The translations under genes and the position numbers were made by a program. A stretch of DNA of 61,493 nt from an uncultured Selenomonadales bacterium (GTDB taxonomy: Bacteria; Bacillota; Negativicutes; Selenomonadales; Selenomonadaceae), in contig CAMUZG010000013.1 of the NCBI GenBank assembly GCA_947165145.1, forward strand, positions 1 to 61,493. The letters are read 5' to 3'. A model generated the notes under the pieces. That model ran no database searches, was not told the DNA's origin, and was given only the letters and a program-made list of their open reading frames with translations. Of this stretch, positions 27,175-36,356 are shown piece after piece (position 1 is the first letter of the stretch; each line of letters opens with the position of its first letter).

Positions 27175-28134
27175 TTACCAAGGTTGCGGCGTCATCGGCG
27201 TGACGACACCGAATTTGTAGCCCCAATCGCGCAGGAAATGAATTATTTCGGGCAACGCTTTGACGGTCTCGGCTTTGTCGCCATTGGAGTGCATGAGCAA
27301 AATCACGGTGTGCGGCGGGTCGTCGCCCAAATATTTCAGCACGTTGTTGACTTGCATTGAAGCGTTCGGTTTGGACGGCGTTGCGTCTTCGGTCAGAACG
27401 TTCCAATCGTGTTCAACGTAGCCGCATTCGTCAATCATCGTATAATAATTCGCGCTGAACATGCTGCCCGCTCCGCCCGGCGCACGGATAATGAACGGTC
27501 GCACGCCGATAATATTTTTAATCGCAATGTCGGTTTTGATAATTTGCTCCATGAAACTCCACGGGCTGGCGTAAAGCTCTTTGTATTTATGATCGTAGCT
27601 GTGATTGCCGATAGCGTGTCCTTCGTTGAAAATGCGCTTCAAGACGTTCGGGTTGGCGTCGACCATGTTGCCGCAGACGTAGAAAGTCGCCTTGACGCCC
27701 TCGGCTTTGAGAATGTCCAAAATCTGCGGCGTGACTTTATCGTCGGGACCGTCGTCGAACGTCAGATAAACAACCGATTCTTCGTAGTACGGCTCAAGAT
27801 AGGGTAGGGCAATCCGCAAACCTTTTTCCTGCCGCTCCCACAGAATATATTTGTCGTAAACGGGAACGGTCGGGTCGGTTAGCTGAAGGTTCGACAAATC
27901 GTCCGCCGCGAGAACGTAATCTTTGCCGGCTTGCGCTAAAATCGGAGTCTCGACAACTTTAGGCACGTCAACTTTTGGCTCGGCAATCGGCTTATCGACT
28001 TTGGGTTTGTCGACGGTTTTGCCGACCGCAACGTCTTTCGGGATTTGATTTACGTCAGTTTTGGCTTGCTCGTGAAAGCAACTCGTAAAGCTCGTCGCCA
28101 ACAGAATTATCAGTGTAAAAAAAATTTTCTTCAT
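27175..28134 (-). CDS. Polysaccharide deacetylase (NodB domain) lipoprotein
   Basis: Predicted lipoprotein of 319 residues (lipobox SFTSC, Cys19) that deacetylates an N-acetylated glycan such as peptidoglycan or poly-GlcNAc in the envelope. After a Lys/Pro/Val-rich linker with repeated KPKVDKP-like units (about 35-65), the NodB domain contains TFDDGPDD (catalytic base and metal Asp), the HSYDHK metal histidines, RAPGG and the terminal LLMHS motif. All five NodB motifs look intact, so it should be active. ATG 28134 is preceded by AAGGAG. Confidence 0.9.
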   Translation of the reverse strand: MKKIFFTLIILLATSFTSCFHEQAKTDVNQIPKDVAVGKTVDKPKVDKPIAEPKVDVPKVVETPILAQAGKDYVLAADDLSNLQLTDPTVPVYDKYILWERQEKGLRIALPYLEPYYEESVVYLTFDDGPDDKVTPQILDILKAEGVKATFYVCGNMVDANPNVLKRIFNEGHAIGNHSYDHKYKELYASPWSFMEQIIKTDIAIKNIIGVRPFIIRAPGGAGSMFSANYYTMIDECGYVEHDWNVLTEDATPSKPNASMQVNNVLKYLGDDPPHTVILLMHSNGDKAETVKALPEIIHFLRDWGYKFGVVTPMTPQPW

Positions 28135-28315
28135 GAGAAGCTCCTTATCGCAGGATTTTTTTTGAAAAATTTGCCGCTAACTATAACGCAACGTGAAAAC
28201 AGAATCAAGCGTTAAAAATTTTTTGGCAGTCTTGAAAGGGTTGACGGCACAATTAGGGAATATTCAACGGAACGCGGGGAAATTTTTTCCTCAATCGTTA
28301 AACGAGGTGATTTTT

Positions 28316-29584
28316 ATGTCTGTCAACAAAAATTTTTTTATTCATGATTTGGCGGCAGTCGCACTCATCGGCAACGGCGCACACCGCTATCTCAAAGAGT
28401 GGCTTGATTATCATCTGGCGGCGGGCGTCGAACATTTTTTTCTGTACGACAACACCGAGACCGAAGATAATCGCGAAGTCTTGAAGCCGTACATTGAAGA
28501 ACAGCAAGTCGATTGTTTCCAAGTGCCTGGCGAAAAAGCCGAAGTTCCCATTTACAACGACGCCGTTCGCCGTTTCCGATTCATTTGCCGATACATGGCG
28601 TTCATCAATTTGGACGAGTTCATCTTCCCGAAAACCGGTCAGAGTATCACTGAGGTCGTCGACGAAGTTTTGAGCAACGATTCACGCGCAACGGCTCTTG
28701 TCATCAATCGGCAAGTCTTCGGCTCAAATCATCGCAGAACGGCTGATTACGACAGAGGCGTTCTTGACCGATTCACGCGCCGCGCTCCTAGTGATTGGTT
28801 TGAACCGCCCGCCGACGAAACTCCGCCCGCAGGAAATATTTTCGTCAAGACAATCGCAAATCCGCGCTACATTCGCTTCATAGTCAATCCGCATTTCGCC
28901 TACTTTTTTGAAGGCAAATTCGCCGTCAACTCCGCCGGTGGTCGCGTCCCGTATTGGGGCAACGAGCCGATTCTCGCCGACAAAATCGTTATCAATGACT
29001 ACGTGACTAAATCGCGTGAAGAATTCAACGAACGCGCCGCTGACCCGAATCTTTTCTCCAAAAACGACCGCAACGACGAACGCGACACGGGCATTTTGGA
29101 ATATCGCGACAAACGCATGGAGACTTACACTCCGCCGAAAAAATTTGACCGCGAAAGTTATTTCCAACTGCTTGAAAAAACTTTATTGCCCGCCGTCCGC
29201 GCAGATGTTCCCGACGAATTTTTTGAGGGCAAATTGGAAACGTTCTTGACGTGTCGTTCATTGTCGGGGATTTTGCGTCGCAGTTTCCCGAAAGACAATC
29301 GCGGCAAATTCATGGAAGAAGCGTCACTTCGCGCGTTGAACCGCACGCACTTCACGAAAATGTCTTTCTCGGAAATTATGCTGATGATAAACGCAATGCC
29401 GCACATTCTCGGACTGCCATATCCCGTCGTCGACAACATTCGCAAAAATTGTATGAGCTTCGTGCGGCAGATTATGGGCGACATGCACCGCGCTGGACGT
29501 TGGGATCGTTTCGTTGAACTCGGAAATTATTTGGATTTGCTGGCGGCTTTCGGTGCCAGAACTGCGCCGCAGAATGAGCAATAA
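28316..29584 (+). CDS. GT92-like glycosyltransferase (DUF23 type)
   Basis: Predicted glycosyltransferase of 422 residues. The region YLKEWLDYHLAAGVEHFFLYDN, here spanning residues 24-45, is the hallmark of the GT92/DUF23 group, and FINLDEFIFP supplies the DxD-like metal site. The C-terminal third is helical and unassigned. I chose ATG 28316, which has GAGGTGA seven bases upstream, over earlier in-frame codons that lack a site. It sits upstream of the glycan-degrading fusion gene by 29 bases. The acceptor is unknown. Confidence 0.78.
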   Translation: MSVNKNFFIHDLAAVALIGNGAHRYLKEWLDYHLAAGVEHFFLYDNTETEDNREVLKPYIEEQQVDCFQVPGEKAEVPIYNDAVRRFRFICRYMAFINLDEFIFPKTGQSITEVVDEVLSNDSRATALVINRQVFGSNHRRTADYDRGVLDRFTRRAPSDWFEPPADETPPAGNIFVKTIANPRYIRFIVNPHFAYFFEGKFAVNSAGGRVPYWGNEPILADKIVINDYVTKSREEFNERAADPNLFSKNDRNDERDTGILEYRDKRMETYTPPKKFDRESYFQLLEKTLLPAVRADVPDEFFEGKLETFLTCRSLSGILRRSFPKDNRGKFMEEASLRALNRTHFTKMSFSEIMLMINAMPHILGLPYPVVDNIRKNCMSFVRQIMGDMHRAGRWDRFVELGNYLDLLAAFGARTAPQNEQ

Positions 29585-29613
29585 AATCTGCTCCCCGAAT
29601 TGGAGATGATGAA

Positions 29614-32600
29614 ATGATTGACCGCAAAAACGTCCTGCACAATTCGCAGAACATTTACTATCGCTCGACGGTCGGCGCGGCGGAAGCTGGCTCGCAAATT
29701 CGCTTGGGCATAACAATCAAAACCGACGCCGTCATTAAGCAAGTTCTTCTGCACACGTGGACGGAAGATACTGGTGAAAAATGGTCGAATCTCGTCACGC
29801 GCGACAAAGACGATTCTACCGAAAAATTTTACTCGCTCAATGTGAAAATGCCCGAACGCGGCGGTTTGCTCTGGTATTACTTCATAATCGTCACGGGCGG
29901 AAAAACTTATTACTACGGCAACAATCCCGAACTTCTCGGCGGCGTCGGCGAACTCTACGACCACATTCCGCCCGCATTTCAAATCACCGTCTACCAAAAA
30001 GGCGCGAAAACTCCCGATTGGTTTAAGCACGCCGTCATGTATCAAATTTTCCCCGACAGATTTTATCGCGACGGCAACGAGATTGTCGAAAAGGAAGGTG
30101 CAGTCTTCCACGCGAGTTGGAGCGACGACCCGATTTATTTCAAGGACGTTGATTCAAAAGAGATTATCGCTTACGACTTTTTCGGCGGAAATCTGCGCGG
30201 CGTCGAGAAAAAGCTTGACTACCTTAAAGAACTCGGAATCAGCGCGATTTACTTCAATCCCGTATTCGAGTCGGAAAGCAATCACCATTACGACACGGGC
30301 GACTATCACAAAATTGACCCGATTCTCGGCACGAACGAAGACTTCAAACATTTAATCGACGTTGCAAAGTCAAAAGGTATCCGAATCATCATTGACGGCG
30401 TTTTCAGCCACACAGGTTCCAACAGCCGCTACTTCAACCGCAAAGGCAAATACGATACCGTTGGCGCGTTTCAATCGAAAGATTCGCCTTATTACGATTG
30501 GTACAGCTTCAAGAACTACCCGACCGATTACGATAGCTGGTGGAATTTCCACACGTTGCCGAACGTCCGCGAGACCACGCCGAGTTACATGGACTTCATC
30601 ATTCGCGGCAAAGACAGCGTGCTCAAACATTGGATGCGCGAAGGAATCAGCGGTTGGCGACTCGACGTTATCGACGAATTGCCCGCCGAATTCAGCCGTG
30701 CCTTTTTCGCCGAACTCAAAAAGATTAATCCCGACGCCGTGATGATCGGTGAAGTTTGGGAAGACGCGTCGAACAAAATCGCTTACGGCGTTCAACGTCA
30801 ATATCTCTGCGGCTACGAAATGGATTCGGCAATGAATTATCCGTTGCGTGCTCACATCTTCGATTTTATTCTCGGTGCCATTGACGGCGAACTTTGTATG
30901 CGGCGCATGGAGAGTTTGCGCGAAAACTATCCGAAAGAAAATTTCTACGCGATGATGAATTTGATTGCCAGCCACGACATCATGAGACCCGTCACGATTT
31001 TCGGCGAGGCTCCGTATTACGACCAAATGCCCGCGCTTGAGCAATCGAAATTCAAACTTGATGAGGCGTCGGAGAAACTCGGCAAAGCTCGGCTCAAAAT
31101 GGCGGCTCTCTGGCAAATGACTTATCCGGGCGTACCGTGCATTTATTACGGCGACGAAATCGGTATGCAAGGCTTCAAAGACCCGACGAACCGCAGACCA
31201 TATCCGTGGGGCGGCGGCGACCAAGAACTTTTAGCGACGTACAAAAAATTTATCGCGCTGAGAAATTCAAAACTCGTCCTGCAAACCGGCGAATTGCTCC
31301 CGCTGCCGTCGAAGGGTGACATTGTCGCTTATGCTCGTGTCATTCGCAACGGTCACGACATTTTCGGGCACGAGGCGGACAACGACGTTTACATTGTCGC
31401 GTTCAATCGTTCTCGCAATCGTGCCAAGGAAGTTTCGTTCGACGTGAGCGACTTTGCCAACGGTGCGTTCGTTGACGCTTTCGACGAAGACAATCCCGAT
31501 AAAAAATATCTCGTCACTCGTGGACGCGTCAATTTCAAGCTTGAGGCTCTCGAAGGCGTTTTGCTCCACCACGTCCCGCAACAACAGAATTACGACCGCC
31601 GCGCAGGTATCTTGTTGCACCCGACTTGCTTGCCGTCGAAATACGGTATCGGCGATTTCGGCAAAGAGGCATTCGAGTTCGTCGACTACCTCAAAGCGGC
31701 GGGGCAATCAATCTGGCAAATCCTGCCGCTCAATCCCGTCGGCTACGGTTATTCGCCATATCAATCGCCGTCAGCGTTCGCGGGCAACCCGATGATGATT
31801 TCAATCGACGCGCTCATTGATGACGGTTTGCTTGACGTCAACGACATCAAAGTTCCGCTCAAGCTTGCAAAATCCAAGTTCGTCGAATTCGACAGCGTCG
31901 CAAAGCTCAAGGACACCGCACTTGCCAAGGCGTTCGAGAATTTCAAAGCCAAGCTCAAGACTGATTCCAAGCTTGCCGACGACTTCAAAAATTTCTGCAC
32001 GGCTCAAAAATATTGGCTGGACGATTACTCTTTGTTCGCGGCAATCAAGAAGAAGCACGGCGGAGTTTATTGGATTGAGTGGGATTCGCAGATTAAACAG
32101 CGCGACAAAAAAGTTCTCGCGGCGTGGCGTAAAGAACTTGCCGATGATATTTTGCGTGAGCAGTTCGAGCAGTTCATATTTGAGCAGCAGTGGCAGAAAC
32201 TTCACTCCTACGCGCTTGAACGCGGGATTCAGATTATGGGCGACATGCCGATTTTCGTTTCCGCAGACAGTGCCGACGCTTGGGCGAATCAAGACGAATT
32301 TCAGCTTGACGAGGAAGGTCATCCCGAAAAAGTTGCCGGAGTTCCGCCCGATTATTTCAGCGCGACGGGTCAGCTTTGGGGCAATCCGCAATACGATTGG
32401 GACGCGATGGCGGCGACGCATTACAAGTGGTGGAAGTTGCGTTTCAAGCGGATTTATGAACTCGTCGACATTGTGCGGATTGATCACTTCCGCGCGTTTG
32501 AGTCGTATTGGTCGATTGACGGCGACGCAAAGACAGCCATTAACGGCGAGTGGATTAAAGGTCCAGGCTTGAACTTCTTTAACGAGATTCGCAAAGAGAT

Positions 32601-33090
32601 TGGTGACGCGCAGATTGTCGCGGAAGATTTGGGCATCATAACCGACGCTGTCGACGCCCTGCGCGAAGATTGCGGCTTCCCTGGCATGAAGGTTTTGCAT
32701 TTCGCCCTGCACTACAACGAGTACGGACGTATCGGTTTCGTCGCGCCCGAAAACTCAATCACTTACACCGGCACGCATGACAACAACACGACGGTCGGCT
32801 GGTTCATGGAAGACGTTGACAACGACAGCAAGGCGACGATTGCCGCGTTGATTGGTGCTGATGTTCGCCGCCCCGATGACGTTTGCAAAAAGTTGATTGA
32901 GTTTGCTTACGCGTCGAACTCGCGCTTTACAATCGTGCCAATGCAAGACATTCTTAAACTTGACAGTCGCAACCGCATGAATACGCCTGGCACCGTCGGC
33001 ACGAACTGGGGTTGGCGGCTCAAACCCGATTATTTGTCCGAGGCGGCGGCTCCACAGCTCAAAGCTCTCTGCAACAAATATTTGAGGTAA
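29614..33090 (+). CDS. Fusion of a GH13 alpha-glucan hydrolase and 4-alpha-glucanotransferase (GH77)
   Basis: Single 1158-residue protein for alpha-glucan (glycogen or maltodextrin) breakdown. Residues 1-120 resemble the N-terminal beta domain of neopullulanases. Residues about 130-600 are a GH13 barrel with nucleophile Asp351 (GWRLDVIDE), acid Glu380 (GEVWED) and Asp455 (ASHDIM). From residue 661 it becomes a MalQ-type GH77 enzyme (AGILLHPTCLPSKYGIGDFG, nucleophile Asp957 in RIDHFRAF, acid Glu1004 in AEDLG, and THDNNT). No signal peptide is seen, so it is cytoplasmic. Both catalytic sets look complete. Fused, the hydrolase and transferase would hand short maltooligosaccharides between active sites. 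Confidence 0.93.
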   Translation: MIDRKNVLHNSQNIYYRSTVGAAEAGSQIRLGITIKTDAVIKQVLLHTWTEDTGEKWSNLVTRDKDDSTEKFYSLNVKMPERGGLLWYYFIIVTGGKTYYYGNNPELLGGVGELYDHIPPAFQITVYQKGAKTPDWFKHAVMYQIFPDRFYRDGNEIVEKEGAVFHASWSDDPIYFKDVDSKEIIAYDFFGGNLRGVEKKLDYLKELGISAIYFNPVFESESNHHYDTGDYHKIDPILGTNEDFKHLIDVAKSKGIRIIIDGVFSHTGSNSRYFNRKGKYDTVGAFQSKDSPYYDWYSFKNYPTDYDSWWNFHTLPNVRETTPSYMDFIIRGKDSVLKHWMREGISGWRLDVIDELPAEFSRAFFAELKKINPDAVMIGEVWEDASNKIAYGVQRQYLCGYEMDSAMNYPLRAHIFDFILGAIDGELCMRRMESLRENYPKENFYAMMNLIASHDIMRPVTIFGEAPYYDQMPALEQSKFKLDEASEKLGKARLKMAALWQMTYPGVPCIYYGDEIGMQGFKDPTNRRPYPWGGGDQELLATYKKFIALRNSKLVLQTGELLPLPSKGDIVAYARVIRNGHDIFGHEADNDVYIVAFNRSRNRAKEVSFDVSDFANGAFVDAFDEDNPDKKYLVTRGRVNFKLEALEGVLLHHVPQQQNYDRRAGILLHPTCLPSKYGIGDFGKEAFEFVDYLKAAGQSIWQILPLNPVGYGYSPYQSPSAFAGNPMMISIDALIDDGLLDVNDIKVPLKLAKSKFVEFDSVAKLKDTALAKAFENFKAKLKTDSKLADDFKNFCTAQKYWLDDYSLFAAIKKKHGGVYWIEWDSQIKQRDKKVLAAWRKELADDILREQFEQFIFEQQWQKLHSYALERGIQIMGDMPIFVSADSADAWANQDEFQLDEEGHPEKVAGVPPDYFSATGQLWGNPQYDWDAMAATHYKWWKLRFKRIYELVDIVRIDHFRAFESYWSIDGDAKTAINGEWIKGPGLNFFNEIRKEIGDAQIVAEDLGIITDAVDALREDCGFPGMKVLHFALHYNEYGRIGFVAPENSITYTGTHDNNTTVGWFMEDVDNDSKATIAALIGADVRRPDDVCKKLIEFAYASNSRFTIVPMQDILKLDSRNRMNTPGTVGTNWGWRLKPDYLSEAAAPQLKALCNKYLR

Positions 33091-33126
33091 GCTGATAGCT
33101 GATAGGAAAACCTATAAGCTATAACC
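33091..33126. repeat. AGCTGATAG-type repeat after the fusion gene
   Basis: AGCTGATAGCTGATAGG is followed four bases later by CCTATAAGCTATAACC, giving both a tandem and an inverted character. It begins directly after the TAA of the GH13-GH77 gene, like the other gene-end repeats here. Confidence 0.55.
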
Positions 33127-33143
33127 TCACCAAGGAGGCTTCA

Positions 33144-33821
33144 ATGGTTGGAAATACTTTCGTGGTCGAGAAGACATGCCCCATCTGCGAAAAAACCATG
33201 CGGGTTGTCAAGACGCGCTCACGAATCATGGTTGTCAGCCGCGACGAAGACGCTTGCACCCATTACGCCAACTTCAATCCGTACTTGTACACCGTTTGGG
33301 TCTGCGAACATTGCGGCTTTGCGGCGGACGAGGCGACCTTCACGACGAAAATTCCCGACCGTCATTTGGGCATCTTGAGAAATATTTTGCTCACGAGATG
33401 TATCAGAGTCCCGTTCGTCGAAGAACGCACCGTCGGCAACGCGGCAACCGCTTTCCGATTAGCGTTGAAGTTCCAAGAAATTCTCAAAGGCAAAGCGTCG
33501 AAGTCAGCCAAATACGCTCATCAACTTGCCTGGGTTTATCGTGAGGCGGGCGACACCGTTCAAGAAGCCGAATTCATGAACAAAGCGGCGGAATTCTACG
33601 AGGCAGCCCTTGCCAAAGAACATTTTCCAATCGGCGAACTCACCGACAACGCCGTCATCTACCTCATCGCGGCAATTTATTATCGGCTCGGCGAAAAACA
33701 GAAGGCAACGTCGTATCTTTCGCGGCTGATAAGCGATAAATCTGTTCGTGAACGTGAGCGCAGAATTTTTGATAAGGCGCGTGATTTGTGGGGCGAAATT
33801 CGTGCCGAACGCAAGAAGTAA
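33144..33821 (+). CDS. DUF2225-family protein with paired zinc-binding cysteines
   Basis: Protein of 225 residues matching what I know of DUF2225: two Cys pairs, CPIC (residues 12-15) and CEHC (about 54-57), likely form a zinc ribbon, and the C-terminal 130 residues form TPR-like helices (AKYAHQLAWVYREAGD, LIAAIYYRLGEKQKATSYL). No enzymatic motif is present. The function is unknown; the layout suggests a scaffold or adaptor. ATG 33144 is preceded by AAGGAGG. It stands as a single gene between the fusion and a hairpin cluster. Confidence 0.8.
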   Translation: MVGNTFVVEKTCPICEKTMRVVKTRSRIMVVSRDEDACTHYANFNPYLYTVWVCEHCGFAADEATFTTKIPDRHLGILRNILLTRCIRVPFVEERTVGNAATAFRLALKFQEILKGKASKSAKYAHQLAWVYREAGDTVQEAEFMNKAAEFYEAALAKEHFPIGELTDNAVIYLIAAIYYRLGEKQKATSYLSRLISDKSVRERERRIFDKARDLWGEIRAERKK

Positions 33822-33836
33822 CGTTTAAGAATTTGA

Positions 33837-33999
33837 GGCCGTCATGGATGACGGCCGCCGGCAACACGTCCACGGATAGGACGTTTTGCCGGAACCACGA
33901 CTTACGGTTAGTCGTGACGTTGATGTCGTGAAAACTGAGCCGCCCCCGCGAGGTGCCCTTTTCTTTGCTACTTTCTTTTGGGCACGCAAAAGAAAGTAG
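33837..33999. repeat. Cluster of four consecutive hairpins
   Basis: There are four perfect inverted repeats in 163 bases. (1) GGCCGTCAT/ATGACGGCC, 33837-33856. (2) CCGGCAA/TTGCCGG with inner ACGTCC/GGACGT, 33858-33892. (3) CACGACT/AGTCGTG, 33896-33916. (4) CTACTTTCTTTTG/CAAAAGAAAGTAG with a six-base loop, 33968-33999. No T-run follows the last. Hairpin 4 resembles a palindrome I have seen in intergenic regions of many bacteria, but I cannot verify this. Confidence 0.8.
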
Positions 34000-34057
34000 A
34001 TTAAAAAAATTAATTGAAAAGTTCAGCTCAAAAAGTTTATCGACAGCCCCGAAGGAG

Positions 34058-35665
34058 ATGATTTACATTACGCATCACGCACTGCGCATCATCATCTGCG
34101 CCGCATTGAGTTTACTCGTTCTGCTCACGGGCTCAAATGATTGCGTCGCCAAGAAAAAAGCCGTCAAAGAAAAAATTCTGTACATACCGCACGACAACCG
34201 ACCGATTGTCAATCAGCAGACAATTGCGGTGCTAGAAAACGCGGGCATTCAAATCATCTCGCCGCCGATTGAAATTTTGGGCAAACGCGAAAATCTCGGC
34301 GACCCCGATTTGCTTTGGGACTGGCTCAATAAACACGCCACGAAAGATTTAACCGCCGCTGTCATTTCGTCGGACGCGCTCATTTACGGCAGTCTCGTCG
34401 GTTCGCGAAAACATGACTACGACGCCGATGAAATTCTCGCCCGCGTCGATTTGTTCGCCGAGTTCCGCAAGAAACATAAAAAACTTCCGCTGTACGTCTT
34501 CGGCTCGATAATGCGCACGCCTCGAACTGGTTTGGCGTCTGGTTACGAAGAGCCCTATTATTATCGCTACTACGGCGCAAATATTTTCCGCTTGACCAAA
34601 TTAATGGACAAGCAGGAGATTGAGGGCTTGACGCAACGTGAGATTAAAGAATTCAATTTTTTACAGCGACTCATTCCAACGCGTGCCATTGAAGATTGGA
34701 TGGGGCGACGTGCAAAAAATTTCAATGCCAACAAAAAGTTAATCGATTACGCTCGCGACAACACTTTCGATTATCTGCTGCTCGGTCGCGACGACAACGC
34801 GCCTTACTCTCAAACGCACAACGAAGGTCGCAAACTCTTGGCTTACGGGCGCGGGCTTGTCGGCAAAAAATATCTGACGACTGCAGGCATTGACGAAATC
34901 GGACTTGTTCTGTTGACGCGGGCAGTCAATCTCCACGCAAAGATTTCGCCGAAAGTTTTCGTCAAATACAATCGCGGTCGTGGCGAAAGGACGATTCCCG
35001 CTTACTCCGACGAGACGATTGACGATTCGATTCAAGCCGCAATCACTGCCACGGGCGCAACTTTTATCAACAACGACAGCCGCGCAGATTTTATTTTGGC
35101 GGTCAACACAAATCCCGACGGCAAAACCTTGGAATCAGGCAGAGACCCCAATGACACTTCGGAACGCGACGGCACAAAATTTTTCGTCGACATTGTTCAA
35201 GATTACGTTAACAAAGGCAAAAAAGTTATCGTCGCGGACATCGCCTTTGCAAACGGCTCTGACAACGCGCTGATGGAACAACTTCGCCAACGCGGGCTCC
35301 TGTTCAAAATTCAAGCTTATTCGGGTTGGAACACACCGACAAATTCTTCAGGCTTCGCGTTGAGTACAGGGTTGTTAACGTCGCGCATGGAAGACAATCT
35401 CGTCGATGAACTGCTCCTTTACCGCTATCTTGACGATTGGGCGTATCAGGCGAACGTCAGACAAATCGTCGCGAGTCAGCTTAATTGGCTTGCGGGCGAA
35501 GGTCGTTATGAAATGTTAGACAATAAACGCTATGCTGCCGAAGATAATTGCTCGGAATTGTTGCGGACGTTCGCGCGGAGAAATTTGCCGACCTTCACGG
35601 GCAACGATAAAATTCGTGCGCGGTTCCCGTGGAATAGAATGTTTGAAATCAGTTTGGAGTTATGA
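34058..35665 (+). CDS. Exported DUF4127-family protein
   Basis: About 535 residues with an N-terminal hydrophobic segment (ICAALSLLVLLTG) that acts as signal peptide or anchor, then a large domain recognisable as DUF4127 (IPHDNRPIVNQQT, SSDALIYGSLVGSR, LGRDDNAPYSQTHNE, ADIAFANGSDN). The conserved Asp/His/Arg pattern suggests an enzyme, but no reaction is established. The start is uncertain: ATG 34058 touches its AAGGAG site with no spacer, and the first codons lie in a repeat-like stretch (ATTACGCATCACGCACTGCG), so the original start region may have been remodelled. The frame also stays open upstream through hairpin 4. Confidence 0.8.
   Translation: MIYITHHALRIIICAALSLLVLLTGSNDCVAKKKAVKEKILYIPHDNRPIVNQQTIAVLENAGIQIISPPIEILGKRENLGDPDLLWDWLNKHATKDLTAAVISSDALIYGSLVGSRKHDYDADEILARVDLFAEFRKKHKKLPLYVFGSIMRTPRTGLASGYEEPYYYRYYGANIFRLTKLMDKQEIEGLTQREIKEFNFLQRLIPTRAIEDWMGRRAKNFNANKKLIDYARDNTFDYLLLGRDDNAPYSQTHNEGRKLLAYGRGLVGKKYLTTAGIDEIGLVLLTRAVNLHAKISPKVFVKYNRGRGERTIPAYSDETIDDSIQAAITATGATFINNDSRADFILAVNTNPDGKTLESGRDPNDTSERDGTKFFVDIVQDYVNKGKKVIVADIAFANGSDNALMEQLRQRGLLFKIQAYSGWNTPTNSSGFALSTGLLTSRMEDNLVDELLLYRYLDDWAYQANVRQIVASQLNWLAGEGRYEMLDNKRYAAEDNCSELLRTFARRNLPTFTGNDKIRARFPWNRMFEISLEL
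34066..34098. repeat. Repeat-like stretch inside the start of the DUF4127 gene
   Basis: ACGCATC, ACGCACT and GCGCATC run in a seven-base rhythm through the first codons of the gene, resembling the heptad repeats elsewhere but within coding sequence. Confidence 0.4.
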
Positions 35666-35728
35666 GTTATGAGTGAGGAGTTGTTTTTCATTCCAAATTC
35701 CAAATTCCAAATTCCTCATTCCAAATTG
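35659..35728. repeat. Heptad-type repeats after the DUF4127 gene
   Basis: AGTTATG-type units (35659-35683) supply the stop codon of the DUF4127 gene and run on, followed by five AATTCC units (35689-35728). This is the longest copy of the AATTCC class in the window. Confidence 0.75.
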
Positions 35729-35732
35729 AAAA

Positions 35733-35767
35733 TCCCCGTCACTCGTTGGAGCGGCGGGAATTTTTTT
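35733..35767. terminator. Terminator between convergent genes
   Basis: TCCCCG (35733-35738) pairs imperfectly with CGGGA (35755-35759) and is followed by T7. It lies between the plus-strand DUF4127 gene and the minus-strand ComEA-like gene. Confidence 0.6.
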
Positions 35768-35795
35768 ATGAAGTTTCAAAGTTGTTGACCGCGTG

Positions 35796-36347
35796 TCAAA
35801 TGGCAAGCTTGTCTTTGAAGGCGGCGAATTTCTTTTCACCGATGCCACGCACATTTTTAATTTCTTCGATCGCCTTGAACGGACCGTTTTGTTCGCGGTA
35901 CTCGATGATTCGTTGAGCCAGCGCGGGACCGATACCTTTGAGCGTGGCGAGACGTTCGGCGTCGGCTGTGTTGATGTTGACCATGTCGCTTGAATTCGAG
36001 TTCGACGCGGCAATTTGCATTGTCTGCAGGAAAATTTCTTTGGCGGGAATGTGAACGTGTTGCCCGTCAGTGAGCGGCGCGGACATGTTCACGGCGGAAG
36101 AGTCAGCAATTTCGGTGAGCCCGCCAACTTTGTTCACGGCGTCGATTATGCGCAAATTGCCCGTGTCTTCGAGTTCGACGACGGAAATATTTTTGACTTG
36201 TCCCGAAACGTAGACGCTGATTGTTTTGACTGGCGGTTCGGGCGGCTTGAGCGGCGGATTACCGTCATCATCAAGCAAACCGATGACGAACAGTCCAAGC
36301 AGGATGATTCCCGCAAGCGCGGCGACTCGAACAAAAAATTTTTTCAC
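35796..36347 (-). CDS. comEA: ComEA-like DNA-binding protein (SLBB plus helix-hairpin-helix)
   Basis: Membrane-anchored protein of 183 residues: an N-terminal transmembrane segment (ALAGIILLGLFVIGLL), a proline-rich linker (NPPLKPPEPPV), an SLBB domain (ISVYVSGQVKN, about 42-105), and a ComEA-type double HhH at the end (VNINTADAERLATLKGIGPALAQRI, split around residues 124-148, then IKNVRGIGEKKF). In competent bacteria ComEA binds incoming double-stranded DNA outside the inner membrane. The start is GTG 36347 with TAAGGTG upstream. It lies nine bases after serA on the same strand. ComEB and ComEC are not here. Confidence 0.88.
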   Translation of the reverse strand: MKKFFVRVAALAGIILLGLFVIGLLDDDGNPPLKPPEPPVKTISVYVSGQVKNISVVELEDTGNLRIIDAVNKVGGLTEIADSSAVNMSAPLTDGQHVHIPAKEIFLQTMQIAASNSNSSDMVNINTADAERLATLKGIGPALAQRIIEYREQNGPFKAIEEIKNVRGIGEKKFAAFKDKLAI

Positions 36348-36356
36348 GCTGACACC

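Noticed and set aside
33953-34057. Upstream start for the DUF4127 gene
   Set aside because: The frame stays open but passes through the hairpin palindrome, and the peptide encoded there looks like a by-product of that element rather than a signal sequence.
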